A DNA stretch of 64,000 bases, taken from contig NZ_KE384540.1 in assembly GCF_000426565.1 (NCBI RefSeq), positions 196,530 to 260,529 on the forward strand. The letters are read 5' to 3'. The notes under the pieces are model-generated. The model was not told where the DNA came from. It did no database searches and was given only the letters and a program-made list of their open reading frames with translations. Of the stretch, positions 27,791 through 36,780 are shown one piece after another (position 1 is the stretch's first letter; the number at the start of each line of letters is the position of its first letter). Position numbers and translations under genes: made by a program. This stretch comes from Segatella albensis DSM 11370 = JCM 12258 (GTDB taxonomy: Bacteria > Bacteroidota > Bacteroidia > Bacteroidales > Bacteroidaceae).

Positions 27791-29365
27791 TCAGCGTTTG
27801 ATGATAAACATACCCAATTTATGGGTTATTCCTTTGCTGTTCAGTGATTTAGCATAGTATATCCCTTCACGTATATTTCGGATATCGATAGTTGCTTTAT
27901 TATATGGGTAGGTCTTCACTGGCGTTCCCTGTAGAGTTTCTATCAGAATAAACTTGGCATCTAATGTGCTTGGCTTTTCTTCAACTTGAAGTGTGCGCCC
28001 GTCACATTTAAGAAGTTCTGTAGTACTAACAGCAGTATGGATGGCTTGTTCTGGAATCTCCTCGTGATTGTATCTGTCGATAGTGGTAACCAGTGTATAC
28101 TTCTTGTCTACACCTTTTATAATATGGTTGATGCTTTCACGTGTCTGTCTGATAGCGAGTAGATTTCGTGCATCTGTGGCATCTACAGGATAGGTATCAC
28201 TCGCATATAGGTTGTATCTGATTTCGGTAGGCACCCGTTTGCCCCAAGTCATCTCAGGGACGAGGGCTGGGTAGCGATCGAAATCGTTTCGGGTGAAATC
28301 ATAGATACCCTGATGGTTATCGACGAAGAACTTATTGCGGAAAAATGTATGTCCGAGATGGATGCGACGCAGTTCGTACATTTGGCGTGTTACATCCTCT
28401 ATCTTCCATTGTCCTTCGCGTGGGTCGAGGAAGTAGATACCCAATCCGGGAGCTATGATTTTGCCATAGTTGTTTTCACTCCAATCTATCGCAAAAGGAA
28501 AGAATTGATTGTCTCGGAAATACATCATCGGGAATAGCTCGTCCATAAGACCGTCACGTAGCCATGCCTGTGCATCCTGGCATACTTTCTCGTAAGCATT
28601 CCATCCGTGGCTCCAGTATCTGGTAAGGTCGCAGTATTTGCCTATAGGAGAACAACTCATCTTCACCCATGGCTTTTCTGTTTTCACGGCATATGAAATC
28701 TTTTTAACGATATCCGTGATATACTGCCGTCCACGCTCTCTGCTCACCTTGATGCTCCAAGTTTCCGGATAGCGAATATAATCGAGGTGTATGCCATCGA
28801 TATCGTAATTTCTAGTAATCTCACGACAAATGTTAGCGAGGTATGTTCCCGTGCGTGCGTCTTGTGGGTTCATATATCCATCGAGACCGATCTTTACAAT
28901 CAGATTGCCAAATTTCTTTCTAAGAGTTCTGCATCCAAGGCCATCCCATTTTCCAACAGGGATCGTTACCACCCATGCATGTAGTTCCATACCCCTCTTG
29001 TGGCATTCTTCGATTGCAAATTGTAATGCATCATAACCAGGACTTCTGCCCGGGAATCCGGATAAACATCCATCCCAAGGTTCGTAGTTGGATGGATAGA
29101 TCATGGTACCTCTTACGCGCGTTTGCAACAATACGGTATTGATGTTAGCCTTTTGTAGTTGATCGAGAATCTGTCTGAGTTCGTTCTTCTGTTTCTCTAT
29201 CGAGTAGGTTGATTGTGCGTAAGAATGAGGCCAGTCAATACCTCCTATTGTAGTGAGCCAAACAGCTCTGACTTCTCGTTTAGGATTGTTCTCGTACAGG
29301 GATTGCGCATAGGTGCTGATAATCCCGCATAATAATAACATAAAAGTATAGATTCTTTTCATCAT
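27791..29365 (-). CDS. Secreted glycosyl-hydrolase-like family 10 protein (GHL10/YngK type)
   Basis: The 524-residue protein has a signal peptide (about 1-20, ending TYAQ) and a TIM-barrel domain of the GHL10 (DUF187) family from residue 30: EVRAVWLTTIGGIDWP, NTVLLQTRVRGTMIYPS, the GMELHAWV strand, DIDGIHLDYIRYP and WVKMSCSPIG. The family is thought to act on glycans, possibly peptidoglycan-linked, but the reaction is not firmly known. The last 80 residues form a separate beta-rich domain ending GIYYAKSLNSKGITHKLGMF, which resembles a type 9 secretion sorting domain. It is divergent from cstA. Confidence 0.87.
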   Translation of the reverse strand: MMKRIYTFMLLLCGIISTYAQSLYENNPKREVRAVWLTTIGGIDWPHSYAQSTYSIEKQKNELRQILDQLQKANINTVLLQTRVRGTMIYPSNYEPWDGCLSGFPGRSPGYDALQFAIEECHKRGMELHAWVVTIPVGKWDGLGCRTLRKKFGNLIVKIGLDGYMNPQDARTGTYLANICREITRNYDIDGIHLDYIRYPETWSIKVSRERGRQYITDIVKKISYAVKTEKPWVKMSCSPIGKYCDLTRYWSHGWNAYEKVCQDAQAWLRDGLMDELFPMMYFRDNQFFPFAIDWSENNYGKIIAPGLGIYFLDPREGQWKIEDVTRQMYELRRIHLGHTFFRNKFFVDNHQGIYDFTRNDFDRYPALVPEMTWGKRVPTEIRYNLYASDTYPVDATDARNLLAIRQTRESINHIIKGVDKKYTLVTTIDRYNHEEIPEQAIHTAVSTTELLKCDGRTLQVEEKPSTLDAKFILIETLQGTPVKTYPYNKATIDIRNIREGIYYAKSLNSKGITHKLGMFIIKR

Positions 29366-29380
29366 CTTTCAATTTGGCAA

Positions 29381-29388
29381 CAAAGATA
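29381..29388 (-). promoter_or_regulatory. Candidate -7 element before the GHL10 gene
   Basis: TATCTTTG on the minus strand, 16 bases before the ATG at 29365. Back to back with the cstA -7 element at 29421. Confidence 0.5.
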
Positions 29389-29420
29389 GTGATAATTTTT
29401 CGTTTTTCAAATTATTTGTG

Positions 29421-29428
29421 TACTTTTG
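29421..29428 (+). promoter_or_regulatory. Candidate -7 element before cstA
   Basis: TACTTTTG, 28 bases before the cstA ATG; only 32 bases separate it from the divergent -7 element at 29388, so the two promoters overlap. Confidence 0.5.
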
Positions 29429-29456
29429 CGTAGCAATTTAAAACAAACAAGAAGAA

Positions 29457-30902
29457 ATGATTACTTTTGTCGTTAGTATGATAGCTCTCGTTTTGGGCTA
29501 TTTTGTTTATGGAAAGTTTGTTGAGCGTATTTTTGGTCCCGACAATCGTCCTACGCCAGCTATAACAAAGGCAGATGGCGTAGATTTTGTTGTTCTTCCT
29601 TCTTGGAAGATTTTCATGATTCAGTTTTTGAATATTGCGGGCACCGGTCCTATCTTTGGTGCTATCATGGGTGCTAAATTCGGTCCTTCGGCTTATTTGT
29701 GGATTGTCTTCGGATGTATCTTCGCCGGGGCAATGCACGATTTTATGAGTGGTATGCTTAGTGTGCGCCATGGGGGAGTAGGACTTCCGGAATTGGTCGG
29801 TAAGTATCTTGGGGGACGTACCAAGACGATCATGCTTATCTTTACAATTCTGTTATTGATCATGGTAGGAGCCGTGTTTGTGTATAGTCCGGCTATTATC
29901 CTGAGTGGTATGACCGAGGATTTCGTACATTGGGATCCCATGACAGTGACATTGGCATGGTGTGGCGTAATCTTCGTGTATTATGTTGTTGCCACATTGA
30001 TGCCTATTGATAAGATTATAGGTAAGATTTATCCGTTGTTTGCATTTTCGCTTCTCTTTATGGCGATAGCCTTGGGTGTTTATCTTCTGGTAAAGTGGCC
30101 TTCTCTTCCAGAGCTTACAGATGGATTAGCAAATATGAATCCTAATGGTGATGCAATCTTTCCAGCTTTGTTTATTACCATTGCCTGCGGTGCTATCAGT
30201 GGTTTCCATGCTACTCAGAGTCCTTTGATGGCCCGTTGTCTTAAAAGCGAAAGCTATGGTCGACCAGTGTTCTATGGTGCCATGATCACTGAGGGTGCTG
30301 TGGCTTTGATCTGGGCCACGATATCTATGTATTTCTTTTATGGAGGTGCGGCAGAACAATTGGGTGCAGCATTGAATACCCCGGCTCCTCAAGTGGTGAC
30401 AATTGTGAGCAATGGATGGTTGGGAACTATTGGTGGTATATTAGCTCTACTTGGTGTTGTGGCAGCACCAATCACAAGTGGTGATACCGCATTGCGTAGT
30501 GCTCGACTGATTATAGCAGAATTCTTGCATATAGAACAACAGTCTATTCCTAAGCGTCTGTATGTTTGTGTTCCCTTGATGCTGGTAACATTGGGATTTC
30601 TATGGTTCAATATTTCTGATGAGGATGGATTTAATGTCATCTGGCAGTATTTTGGATGGGCTAATCAAACGTTGAGTGTCTTTACTTTATGGACGATAAC
30701 CGTTTATCTGGTGCAACAGAAGAAGAAATATGTTATCTCCCTGATCCCTGCGCTGTTTATGACTACGGTATGTGCTTCGTTCCTCTTTGTAAGTCCGAAG
30801 GCTTTGGGCCTGAATCTTACTTTAGGTTATCTGCTGGGAGCAGTTGTTTTTGTAATTTCTCTGATTTGGTTTGTGCTTTGGTATCGTAAGGTTATGAGAT
30901 AA
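29457..30902 (+). CDS. cstA: CstA-family carbon starvation/pyruvate transporter
   Basis: Inner-membrane transporter of 481 residues with about a dozen hydrophobic helices. Family motifs: FLNIAGTGPIFGAIMGAKFGP (first part FLNIAGTGPIFGA), FAGAMHDFMSGMLSVRHGG, and SPLMARCLKSESYGRPVFYGAM. CstA and BtsT of E. coli (about 700 residues) take up pyruvate and possibly peptides; this shorter form is common in anaerobes. It has its own promoter and a strong terminator at 30923-30954. The substrate is inferred from family only. Confidence 0.92.
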   Translation: MITFVVSMIALVLGYFVYGKFVERIFGPDNRPTPAITKADGVDFVVLPSWKIFMIQFLNIAGTGPIFGAIMGAKFGPSAYLWIVFGCIFAGAMHDFMSGMLSVRHGGVGLPELVGKYLGGRTKTIMLIFTILLLIMVGAVFVYSPAIILSGMTEDFVHWDPMTVTLAWCGVIFVYYVVATLMPIDKIIGKIYPLFAFSLLFMAIALGVYLLVKWPSLPELTDGLANMNPNGDAIFPALFITIACGAISGFHATQSPLMARCLKSESYGRPVFYGAMITEGAVALIWATISMYFFYGGAAEQLGAALNTPAPQVVTIVSNGWLGTIGGILALLGVVAAPITSGDTALRSARLIIAEFLHIEQQSIPKRLYVCVPLMLVTLGFLWFNISDEDGFNVIWQYFGWANQTLSVFTLWTITVYLVQQKKKYVISLIPALFMTTVCASFLFVSPKALGLNLTLGYLLGAVVFVISLIWFVLWYRKVMR

Positions 30903-30922
30903 TTCTAATATGTAAAATATTT

Positions 30923-30954
30923 AAGGCGGACATTTCACAGTGTCCGCCTTTTTT
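30923..30954 (+). terminator. Terminator of cstA
   Basis: A 10-bp stem AAGGCGGACA/TGTCCGCCTT with an 8-base loop, then TTTT. Its right arm occupies the place of the recR -33 region. Confidence 0.92.
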
Positions 30955-30956
30955 CG

Positions 30957-30964
30957 TATCTTTG
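30957..30964 (+). promoter_or_regulatory. Candidate -7 element touching the recR start
   Basis: TATCTTTG ends 4 bases before the recR ATG, so a transcript from it would start at or next to the A of ATG (leaderless). Confidence 0.55.
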
Positions 30965-30968
30965 CGCT

Positions 30969-31580
30969 ATGGAACAACATTATCCTTCTCAGTTATTGGA
31001 AAAGGCGGTAAGCGAATTTGCTAAATTGCCGGGTATCGGAAGAAAGACAGCTCTTCGTCTGGTTTTGCATACTTTGCGACAGACTGATGAGGATGTTGAT
31101 CAGTTTGTGACGGCAATCTCTAGAATGAAAAAAGAGGTGAAGTATTGTCGTGTGTGTCATAATATCAGTGATACGGATGTGTGTCCGATATGTTCAAATC
31201 CTAAGCGCGATACTTCTACGATCTGTGTCGTGGAGAATATACAGGATGTTATGGCTATAGAAAATACGCAACAGTATCATGGACTTTATCATGTGTTAGG
31301 GGGAATAATCTCGCCAATGGATGGTATTGGTCCTAATGACTTGCAAATAGGTTCCCTTGTGGACAGAGTGAGTGAAGGTGGAGTGAAAGAAGTAATCTTG
31401 GCGCTGAGTAGTACGATGGAAGGTGACACCACAAATTTCTATATCTCTCGCAAACTCGCTGATTATGAGGTGAAGTTGAGTGTAATTGCTCGTGGAATCT
31501 CTGTAGGAGATGAATTGGAATATACTGATGAGGTAACGTTAGGTCGCTCTATCTTGAATCGTACACCTTTTGGAAAATAA
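30969..31580 (+). CDS. recR: Recombination mediator protein RecR
   Basis: Works with RecO/RecF in loading RecA at gaps. The 203-residue protein has the N-terminal helix-hairpin-helix [18 protein letters not shown], a four-Cys zinc finger ([16 protein letters not shown]), and a Toprim domain beginning [15 protein letters not shown]. The N-terminus [24 protein letters not shown] matches the family (first ten residues [10 protein letters not shown]), so the ATG at 30969 is right even though it almost touches the promoter. A membrane protein gene follows after 10 bases. Confidence 0.97.
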   Translation: MEQHYPSQLLEKAVSEFAKLPGIGRKTALRLVLHTLRQTDEDVDQFVTAISRMKKEVKYCRVCHNISDTDVCPICSNPKRDTSTICVVENIQDVMAIENTQQYHGLYHVLGGIISPMDGIGPNDLQIGSLVDRVSEGGVKEVILALSSTMEGDTTNFYISRKLADYEVKLSVIARGISVGDELEYTDEVTLGRSILNRTPFGK

Positions 31581-31590
31581 AATTTGATAT

Positions 31591-32028
31591 ATGATGAAAC
31601 AGGTACAATGTATGTTGATGATCAGTTTTCTGGTCTATATTCTCTTTGGAATCTTACTCGTAGTGTTTTTTGAGATGGATTGGGTTCCGGATAATTTTCT
31701 TGATAATGGTCTGACAGATTCTGGATGTTTCCTTGTTCAGATATTGATGCAGTTGATTACAATATGTGTTATCCCTGTAGCTTTACGTCTTTTTAAGTTT
31801 AAGAAGATTCATGAATCCTTGATCAGCCAGCCGGAAAGGGCTTTGGCAAAATGGGCAGGGATTCGTATTCATATGTTGTGCTTACCTATGGTTCTCAATA
31901 TCTTGTTCTATTATCTCACGTTGAGCGCAGGATTTGGATATATGGCAATAATTTTGTTTCTATGTCTTTTCTTCATCGTTCCAACGATGGGGCGTTGTGT
32001 TGCTGAGACTACTGACGAAGAGAGATGA
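31591..32028 (+). CDS. Small integral membrane protein of unknown function
   Basis: The 145-residue protein has about four predicted membrane helices (roughly 8-28, 45-65, 95-115 and 118-138) and a basic loop KKIHESLISQPERALAKW in the middle. I do not recognise the family. It starts with two Met codons in a row. The stop overlaps the start of the glycosyltransferase gene by ATGA, so translation of the two is likely coupled, and a joint role at the membrane is possible but not shown. Confidence 0.82.
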   Translation: MMKQVQCMLMISFLVYILFGILLVVFFEMDWVPDNFLDNGLTDSGCFLVQILMQLITICVIPVALRLFKFKKIHESLISQPERALAKWAGIRIHMLCLPMVLNILFYYLTLSAGFGYMAIILFLCLFFIVPTMGRCVAETTDEER

Positions 32029-33044
32029 AACTCAGTGTTGTTATCGTAAATTATAACGTTAGGGTCTATTTAGATCAGTGTCTGCGATCGTTGCAATGTT
32101 CTTTGCAAGGGGTGGATGCGGAAGTTATTGTTGTCGATAATCACTCGCGTGATGATAGCGTTGAGTGGATACGCGGGCATTTCCCATGGGTAAAGGTTAT
32201 TGCAAATCAACATAACTTGGGATTTGCGTGTGCTAACAATATGGCTATCAAAGAGTGTAAGGGCGAATATGTGCTGTTGTTGAATCCTGATACTATCGTG
32301 GGAGATACTACGATTCGTGAATGTCTTGATTTTCTTGCCTTACATCCTGATGCTGGAGCTTTGGGGGTAAGGATGTTGCATACAGATGGTACAGATGCGC
32401 CCGAGTCGAGGAGGGGAGTTCCTTCACCGATGACCTCTTTTTATAAGATGATAGGTCTGTGCAGCAAATATCCTCATCATCCTCGTTTCGCCCACTATTA
32501 TATGTCTGGAATTTCCTGGGATAAACCGGCAAAGATAGAGATTGTGAGCGGTGCTTTTTGTATGTTAAGGAAATGCGCCTTAGATCAAGTGGGATTGCTT
32601 GATGAAGACTTCTTCATGTATGGCGAGGATATCGATTTGTCTTATCGTTTATTGAAGGGTGGATGGCAGAATTATTATCTTCCGGCGTTGATTCTTCATT
32701 ATAAGGGAGAGAGTACTCAGAAATCCAGTTTTCGCTATGTGCATGTATTCTATGAGGCTATGCTTATATTTTTGCGTAAGCATTATCCGTCTTTACGTTT
32801 CATGTTCGTATTACCGGTAAGGGCAATCATTAGTGTGAAGGCTTTCTTCGTTCTGTGCCAAATGGTTAATACGTATATTCGAAAGAGTTTGGGCTTTAGA
32901 GTTTCTTTACCGAAAAGAAGTGTGCGTCCTCTTGAATTTGATGCATCTATCATGGGCTATGGTGATATGCTGAGAGTTCTTAAAGATTCTGATCATTCGC
33001 GTACGATTTCTATCAAATACGACGATTATACGATAGAGGGATAA
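32025..33044 (+). CDS. Family 2 glycosyltransferase (rhamnosyltransferase-like)
   Basis: The 339-residue GT-A protein begins MKLSVVIVNYNVRVYLDQCL and has the family features VIVVDNHSRDDSVEW, NLGFACANNMAIKE and LLLNPDTIVG (the Asp-containing metal/nucleotide motif), followed by GAFCMLRKCALDQVGLLDEDFFMYGEDIDLSYR (key part FFMYGEDIDLSYR). This pattern is typical of dTDP-rhamnose or related sugar transferases in cell-surface polysaccharide synthesis. The acceptor is unknown. It is the last gene of the recR unit; no other polysaccharide genes are close. Confidence 0.9.
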   Translation: MKLSVVIVNYNVRVYLDQCLRSLQCSLQGVDAEVIVVDNHSRDDSVEWIRGHFPWVKVIANQHNLGFACANNMAIKECKGEYVLLLNPDTIVGDTTIRECLDFLALHPDAGALGVRMLHTDGTDAPESRRGVPSPMTSFYKMIGLCSKYPHHPRFAHYYMSGISWDKPAKIEIVSGAFCMLRKCALDQVGLLDEDFFMYGEDIDLSYRLLKGGWQNYYLPALILHYKGESTQKSSFRYVHVFYEAMLIFLRKHYPSLRFMFVLPVRAIISVKAFFVLCQMVNTYIRKSLGFRVSLPKRSVRPLEFDASIMGYGDMLRVLKDSDHSRTISIKYDDYTIEG

Positions 33045-33138
33045 TCATAGGGGAAAGTTAATGTGGAAAGTGTAGAATAGGGAATACGAACCTTCTTCTT
33101 TATACTGGGAAAGTAGATTCATTACTTATAGAAAACAA

Positions 33139-33168
33139 AAAGCCTTCAAGAAAAATCTTGAAGGCTTT
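33139..33168 (-). terminator. Terminator of the tRNA-Asp pair
   Basis: A 13-bp stem AAAGCCTTCAAGA/TCTTGAAGGCTTT with an AAAA loop, directly 3' of the distal tRNA-Asp, with a T-rich run after it on the minus strand. Confidence 0.92.
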
Positions 33169-33169
33169 G

Positions 33170-33243
33170 CGGTGCGTACGAGACTCGGACTCGTGACCTC
33201 CTGCGTGACAGGCAGGCATTCTAACCAACTGAACTAACGCACC
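33170..33243 (-). tRNA. tRNA-Asp (anticodon GTC), distal copy
   Basis: 74 bases; acceptor GGTGCGT/ACGCACC, anticodon loop CTGTCAC giving GTC, discriminator G, no encoded CCA. Identical to the copy at 33269-33342, 25 bases away. Confidence 0.97.
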
Positions 33244-33268
33244 AGTTGTGCAATCTTGAACTTTGTGG

Positions 33269-33342
33269 CGGTGCGTACGAGACTCGGACTCGTGACCTCC
33301 TGCGTGACAGGCAGGCATTCTAACCAACTGAACTAACGCACC
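33269..33342 (-). tRNA. tRNA-Asp (anticodon GTC), proximal copy
   Basis: Same 74-base sequence; nearest the promoter at 33371-33402. Confidence 0.97.
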
Positions 33343-33370
33343 AGAGTAGCATTTTTCTTAATTGCGAGTG

Positions 33371-33402
33371 CAAAGGTAAGCAATTTTATTTATACTACCA
33401 AA
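33371..33402 (-). promoter_or_regulatory. Promoter of the tRNA-Asp pair (TTTG-N20-TACCTTTG)
   Basis: On the minus strand TTTGGTAGT, a 20-base spacer counted from TTTG, TACCTTTG, then CACTCGCAATT, matching the tRNA-Lys and tRNA-Pro loci. Confidence 0.88.
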
Positions 33403-33456
33403 TATTTCTCGTACTTTTTTCAATGTTTTTTTATTTTTCTTTGTGGTTAAAATAAT

Positions 33457-33487
33457 AAAGGGTTGTCTCATAATGTGGCAACCCTTT
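33457..33487 (-). terminator. Terminator of gdhA
   Basis: A 9-bp stem AAAGGGTTG/CAACCCTTT, 24 bases after the gdhA stop, with a T-rich flank on the minus strand. Confidence 0.82.
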
Positions 33488-33510
33488 GTATATGAGATAG
33501 TTAATGCCTT

Positions 33511-34848
33511 TTATACGATTCCTTGTGCCATCATTGCTTTTGCAACCTTCAGGAAGCCTGCTACGTTAGCACCCTTCACATAGTTGATGTAACCGTCAGG
33601 CTGTGTACCATATTTCACACAGTTTTCGTGAATATCGTTCATGATAGCATGAAGTTTTTCGTCAACTTGCTCGCGGCTCCACTTCAAGCGCTCTGAATTT
33701 TGAGTCATCTCAAGACCGGAAACTGCTACACCACCAGCATTTGATGCCTTACCTGGGCAATAGAGGATCTTTGCATCCTGGAAGACTTTGATAGCTGCAG
33801 GAACAGTTGGCATGTTGGCACCCTCAGAAACTGCAATTACACCATTCGCAACAAGTGCTTTGGCTGCTTCTTCATTAATTTCATTCTGAGTTGCACATGG
33901 AGTAGCGATATCAGCCTTCTCGAACCAAGGCTTTTCACCCTCATGGTATACGGCATTAGGATATTCTTCTGCATATTCCTTAATACGGCCACGCTCTACA
34001 TTCTTTAATTCCATGATGTATGCGAGTTTTTTCTCGTCGATACCATCTGGATCGTAGATATATCCATCTGAATCTGAACATGTCAATGGCTTAGCACCAA
34101 GTTGGAGTAATTTCTCAATGGTGTACTGAGCTACATTTCCTGCACCTGATACAAGAACGGTCTTGCCCTTTAGATTATCGCCACGTGTTTTCAGCATGTT
34201 CTCCAAGAAGTATACATTACCATAACCTGTAGCCTCAGGACGGATGAGTGAACCACCGAACTCCTGTCCCTTACCAGTAAGGATTCCTTGGAACTGATGT
34301 GTAAGTTTCTTGTACATACCGAACATGTAACCTACCTCGCGGCCACCTACACCGATATCACCTGCAGGAACATCCTCGTCTGGACCAATGTGGCGATAGA
34401 GTTCGCTCATGAAAGCCTGGCAGAAACGCATAACCTCTGCATCGCTCTTTCCGCGTGGTGAGAAATCTGAACCACCTTTCGCACCACCCATAGGAAGTGT
34501 TGTCAAAGAGTTTTTGAAAGTCTGCTCGAAAGCAAGGAACTTCAAGATTGAAAGGTTTACTGATTTGTGATAGCGGATACCACCTTTGTAAGGCCCAATA
34601 GCATTGTTGTGCTGTATGCGATAACCCATGTTGGTTTGAACATTACCTTTGTCATCGACCCATGATACACGGAATTCAATCACGCGATCTGGAATGCAAA
34701 GGCGCTCAATAAGATTAGCTTTTTCAAACTCAGGATGCTTGTTGTATTCGTCCTCAATAGTGCCGAGCACCTGACTTACGGCCTGAATATATTCAGGTTC
34801 GCCTGGAAATCTTGTCTTTAGTTTTTCTACAACTTCTGTTGCTTTCAT
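33511..34848 (-). CDS. gdhA: NADP-type glutamate dehydrogenase
   Basis: Reductive amination of 2-oxoglutarate; in Bacteroidales this is a main route of ammonia assimilation. The 445-residue hexameric-type protein shows GYRIQHNNAIGPYKGGIRYH (key part GPYKGGIRYH), LTTLPMGGAKGGSDF with the catalytic Lys region, PAGDIGVGGREVGYM and the nucleotide-binding VLVSGAGNVAQYT. Length fits the small hexameric class. It has a complete promoter at 34963-34993, a leader of about 110 bases, and its own terminator, so it is monocistronic. Confidence 0.97.
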   Translation of the reverse strand: MKATEVVEKLKTRFPGEPEYIQAVSQVLGTIEDEYNKHPEFEKANLIERLCIPDRVIEFRVSWVDDKGNVQTNMGYRIQHNNAIGPYKGGIRYHKSVNLSILKFLAFEQTFKNSLTTLPMGGAKGGSDFSPRGKSDAEVMRFCQAFMSELYRHIGPDEDVPAGDIGVGGREVGYMFGMYKKLTHQFQGILTGKGQEFGGSLIRPEATGYGNVYFLENMLKTRGDNLKGKTVLVSGAGNVAQYTIEKLLQLGAKPLTCSDSDGYIYDPDGIDEKKLAYIMELKNVERGRIKEYAEEYPNAVYHEGEKPWFEKADIATPCATQNEINEEAAKALVANGVIAVSEGANMPTVPAAIKVFQDAKILYCPGKASNAGGVAVSGLEMTQNSERLKWSREQVDEKLHAIMNDIHENCVKYGTQPDGYINYVKGANVAGFLKVAKAMMAQGIV

Positions 34849-34962
34849 AATTTTTTTTATTGGTTGGTTTAATAGTTTCTATGAATAGGGTAAACTGTAT
34901 ATTGCTTCTTATAATAATATGAGTGAGTATAAGTTTTACCCTCTTATCTCTCTTTTCGATTG

Positions 34963-34993
34963 CAAATATAAATGTTTTTATTTGAAATACAAA
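34963..34993 (-). promoter_or_regulatory. Promoter of gdhA (TTTG-N19-TATATTTG)
   Basis: Both elements on the minus strand with a 19-base spacer. It leaves a leader of roughly 110 bases before the ATG at 34848. The rest of the space up to the helicase terminator (34994-35103) shows nothing else recognisable. Confidence 0.8.
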
Positions 34994-35107
34994 CAAAAAG
35001 TAAGAAAAAGTAATTAAAAAATAGAAATAAGTTAGATTCTGTTATTTCTTTTATCTTTTAGTCACTTATTCTGATGATTGTTTTCTTTTTATACCTTATA
35101 TATAAGA

Positions 35108-35143
35108 AAATCCCCTTCCGCCCAATAGGGCAGAAGGGGATTT
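35108..35143 (-). terminator. Terminator of the lon-tgt-permease-helicase unit
   Basis: An 11-bp stem AAATCCCCTTC/GAAGGGGATTT, one mismatch, then GCCC/GGGC around an AATA loop, directly after the helicase stop. T-runs lie on both sides, so it may work in both directions. Confidence 0.9.
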
Positions 35144-35148
35144 GTTTT

Positions 35149-36774
35149 TTATTTCTTGAAACCGAATATCTTTTTAATAAACTTCTTGATTCCACTTTCT
35201 TTCTTTTGTGGAGCTGCTGATAGCTTACGATTATCATTTCGTGTTTGTTGATTTTGTCTCTTCTTGTAGTTGCCTTCAACATTTCCGCGATGTTTCTTAT
35301 GTGCGCGAGCATTGTCACCATTAGTCTGCTGGGTGTTACGGTTTTTGTTGTAACGAGACTTCTGTTCATTGCTGTTTGGCTTACGGTTGTTATTGCGGCG
35401 ACTGTTTTTCTGTTCACTATTCTCTGTTCGCAGCGCGTTATTTTGTTTATGCTGTTCACCGTTTCGCTTTTGACCATTGTTTGGCTTAGGTTGGCGTTCG
35501 TTATTCTGGTCGTTGCGCTTGCGACGGTTGGCTTGTTTCTTATCTTTGTGTGAGTTATGGTCACGATCCTGACGTCGACGGTCCTTTGCGCTCTTTTTGT
35601 TGTGTACAGGGCGCTTTAGTTTTGCATATTCAGGACCTTCGCCGAGTCCATCTGGTAATGCGTTCTTTTCAACGCCTTTTTCTAAGAATTCTTCTATCTG
35701 CTGGAAATAGAACATGTCTTCTTCGTTAACGAAAGTGATAGCTACGCCATCGCGCTCAGCTCTTGCTGTACGACCAATGCGGTGAACATAATCTTCTGCA
35801 TCATGAGGAACGTCATAATTAATGACCATCGTAATATCATCGATGTCAATACCTCGTGAAACAATGTCTGTAGCGACGAGAACATCGTATTGTCCGCTCT
35901 TGAATTTAAACATTACTTCGTCGCGTTGTACTTGGTCGAGGTCACTATGCATTTCTCCGCAGTTTATCTTCATGCGCTGAAGAGCACCTGTTACCTGTTT
36001 TACCTTCATCTTACTTCCACAGAAGATAATTACACGCTTTAGGTCACCTGCTTTGAAAATATCTTTGATGATACCCATCTTCTGAGTCTCGTAGCATACG
36101 TATGCGCTCTGTTTTATCTTCTCTGCAGGTTTGCTGACTGCCAATTTAATTTCAACAGGATCCTTGAGCAGGGATTTTGCCAATTCCTCTATCTTCTTAG
36201 GCATAGTGGCCGAGAACATGATGGTATGGCAAGTCTTAGGCAATTTCTTTGCAATCTTTATGATGTCATCAGCAAATCCCATGTCTAGCATACGGTCTGC
36301 TTCATCAAGTACAAAGAAACTAACCTTACTCATATCTACATTGCCCATACTAATATGACTGATTAGTCGTCCTGGAGTTGCTATCACAACATCAGCTCCC
36401 AGTCTTAGACTCTTTACCTCTTGGTCATATCTGTTTCCGTCATTGCCTCCATAAACAGCTACGCTGCTCACACCGTCCAAATAGTAGCCAAAACCTTGCA
36501 TGGCTTGGTCGATTTGTTGGGCGAGTTCACGGGTAGGGCTCATGATTACGCAGTTGATAGCACCTTCAGGATAGTTGCCATCATCAAGTTTACTAAGTAT
36601 TGGGAGCAGATATGCTGCAGTTTTTCCAGTTCCGGTTTGTGCTACACCAAGCACATCGTTACCCTTCAAGATCTCAGGAATACATTTCTCCTGGACAGGG
36701 GTGCACTCCTCAAAATGCATATCATATAGTGCATCGAGTACATTGTCGTTTAATTCTAAATCTTCAAATCTCAT
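35149..36774 (-). CDS. DEAD-box RNA helicase with long basic tail
   Basis: ATP-dependent RNA helicase of 541 residues. Core motifs: Q motif near VQEKCIP, AQTGTGKT (45-52), PTRELAQQ (80-87), DEAD (157-160), SAT in MFSATMP, and HRIGRTARAERDG. Residues after about 395 form a low-complexity Lys/Arg/Asn/Gln-rich tail, typical of RhlE/DeaD-like helicases that bind structured RNA. Such proteins act in ribosome assembly, mRNA decay or cold adaptation; which one cannot be said. It starts 6 bases after the permease gene and is probably the last gene of the lon unit. Confidence 0.95.
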   Translation of the reverse strand: MRFEDLELNDNVLDALYDMHFEECTPVQEKCIPEILKGNDVLGVAQTGTGKTAAYLLPILSKLDDGNYPEGAINCVIMSPTRELAQQIDQAMQGFGYYLDGVSSVAVYGGNDGNRYDQEVKSLRLGADVVIATPGRLISHISMGNVDMSKVSFFVLDEADRMLDMGFADDIIKIAKKLPKTCHTIMFSATMPKKIEELAKSLLKDPVEIKLAVSKPAEKIKQSAYVCYETQKMGIIKDIFKAGDLKRVIIFCGSKMKVKQVTGALQRMKINCGEMHSDLDQVQRDEVMFKFKSGQYDVLVATDIVSRGIDIDDITMVINYDVPHDAEDYVHRIGRTARAERDGVAITFVNEEDMFYFQQIEEFLEKGVEKNALPDGLGEGPEYAKLKRPVHNKKSAKDRRRQDRDHNSHKDKKQANRRKRNDQNNERQPKPNNGQKRNGEQHKQNNALRTENSEQKNSRRNNNRKPNSNEQKSRYNKNRNTQQTNGDNARAHKKHRGNVEGNYKKRQNQQTRNDNRKLSAAPQKKESGIKKFIKKIFGFKK

Positions 36775-36780
36775 TTCTTA

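Noticed and set aside
33100..33327. 75-codon minus-strand frame
   Set aside because: It reads through both tRNA-Asp genes and repeats itself because they are identical; not a protein.
35058..35564. 168-codon minus-strand frame at the helicase end
   Set aside because: It is an out-of-frame reading of the Asn/Lys-rich helicase tail that runs across the terminator.
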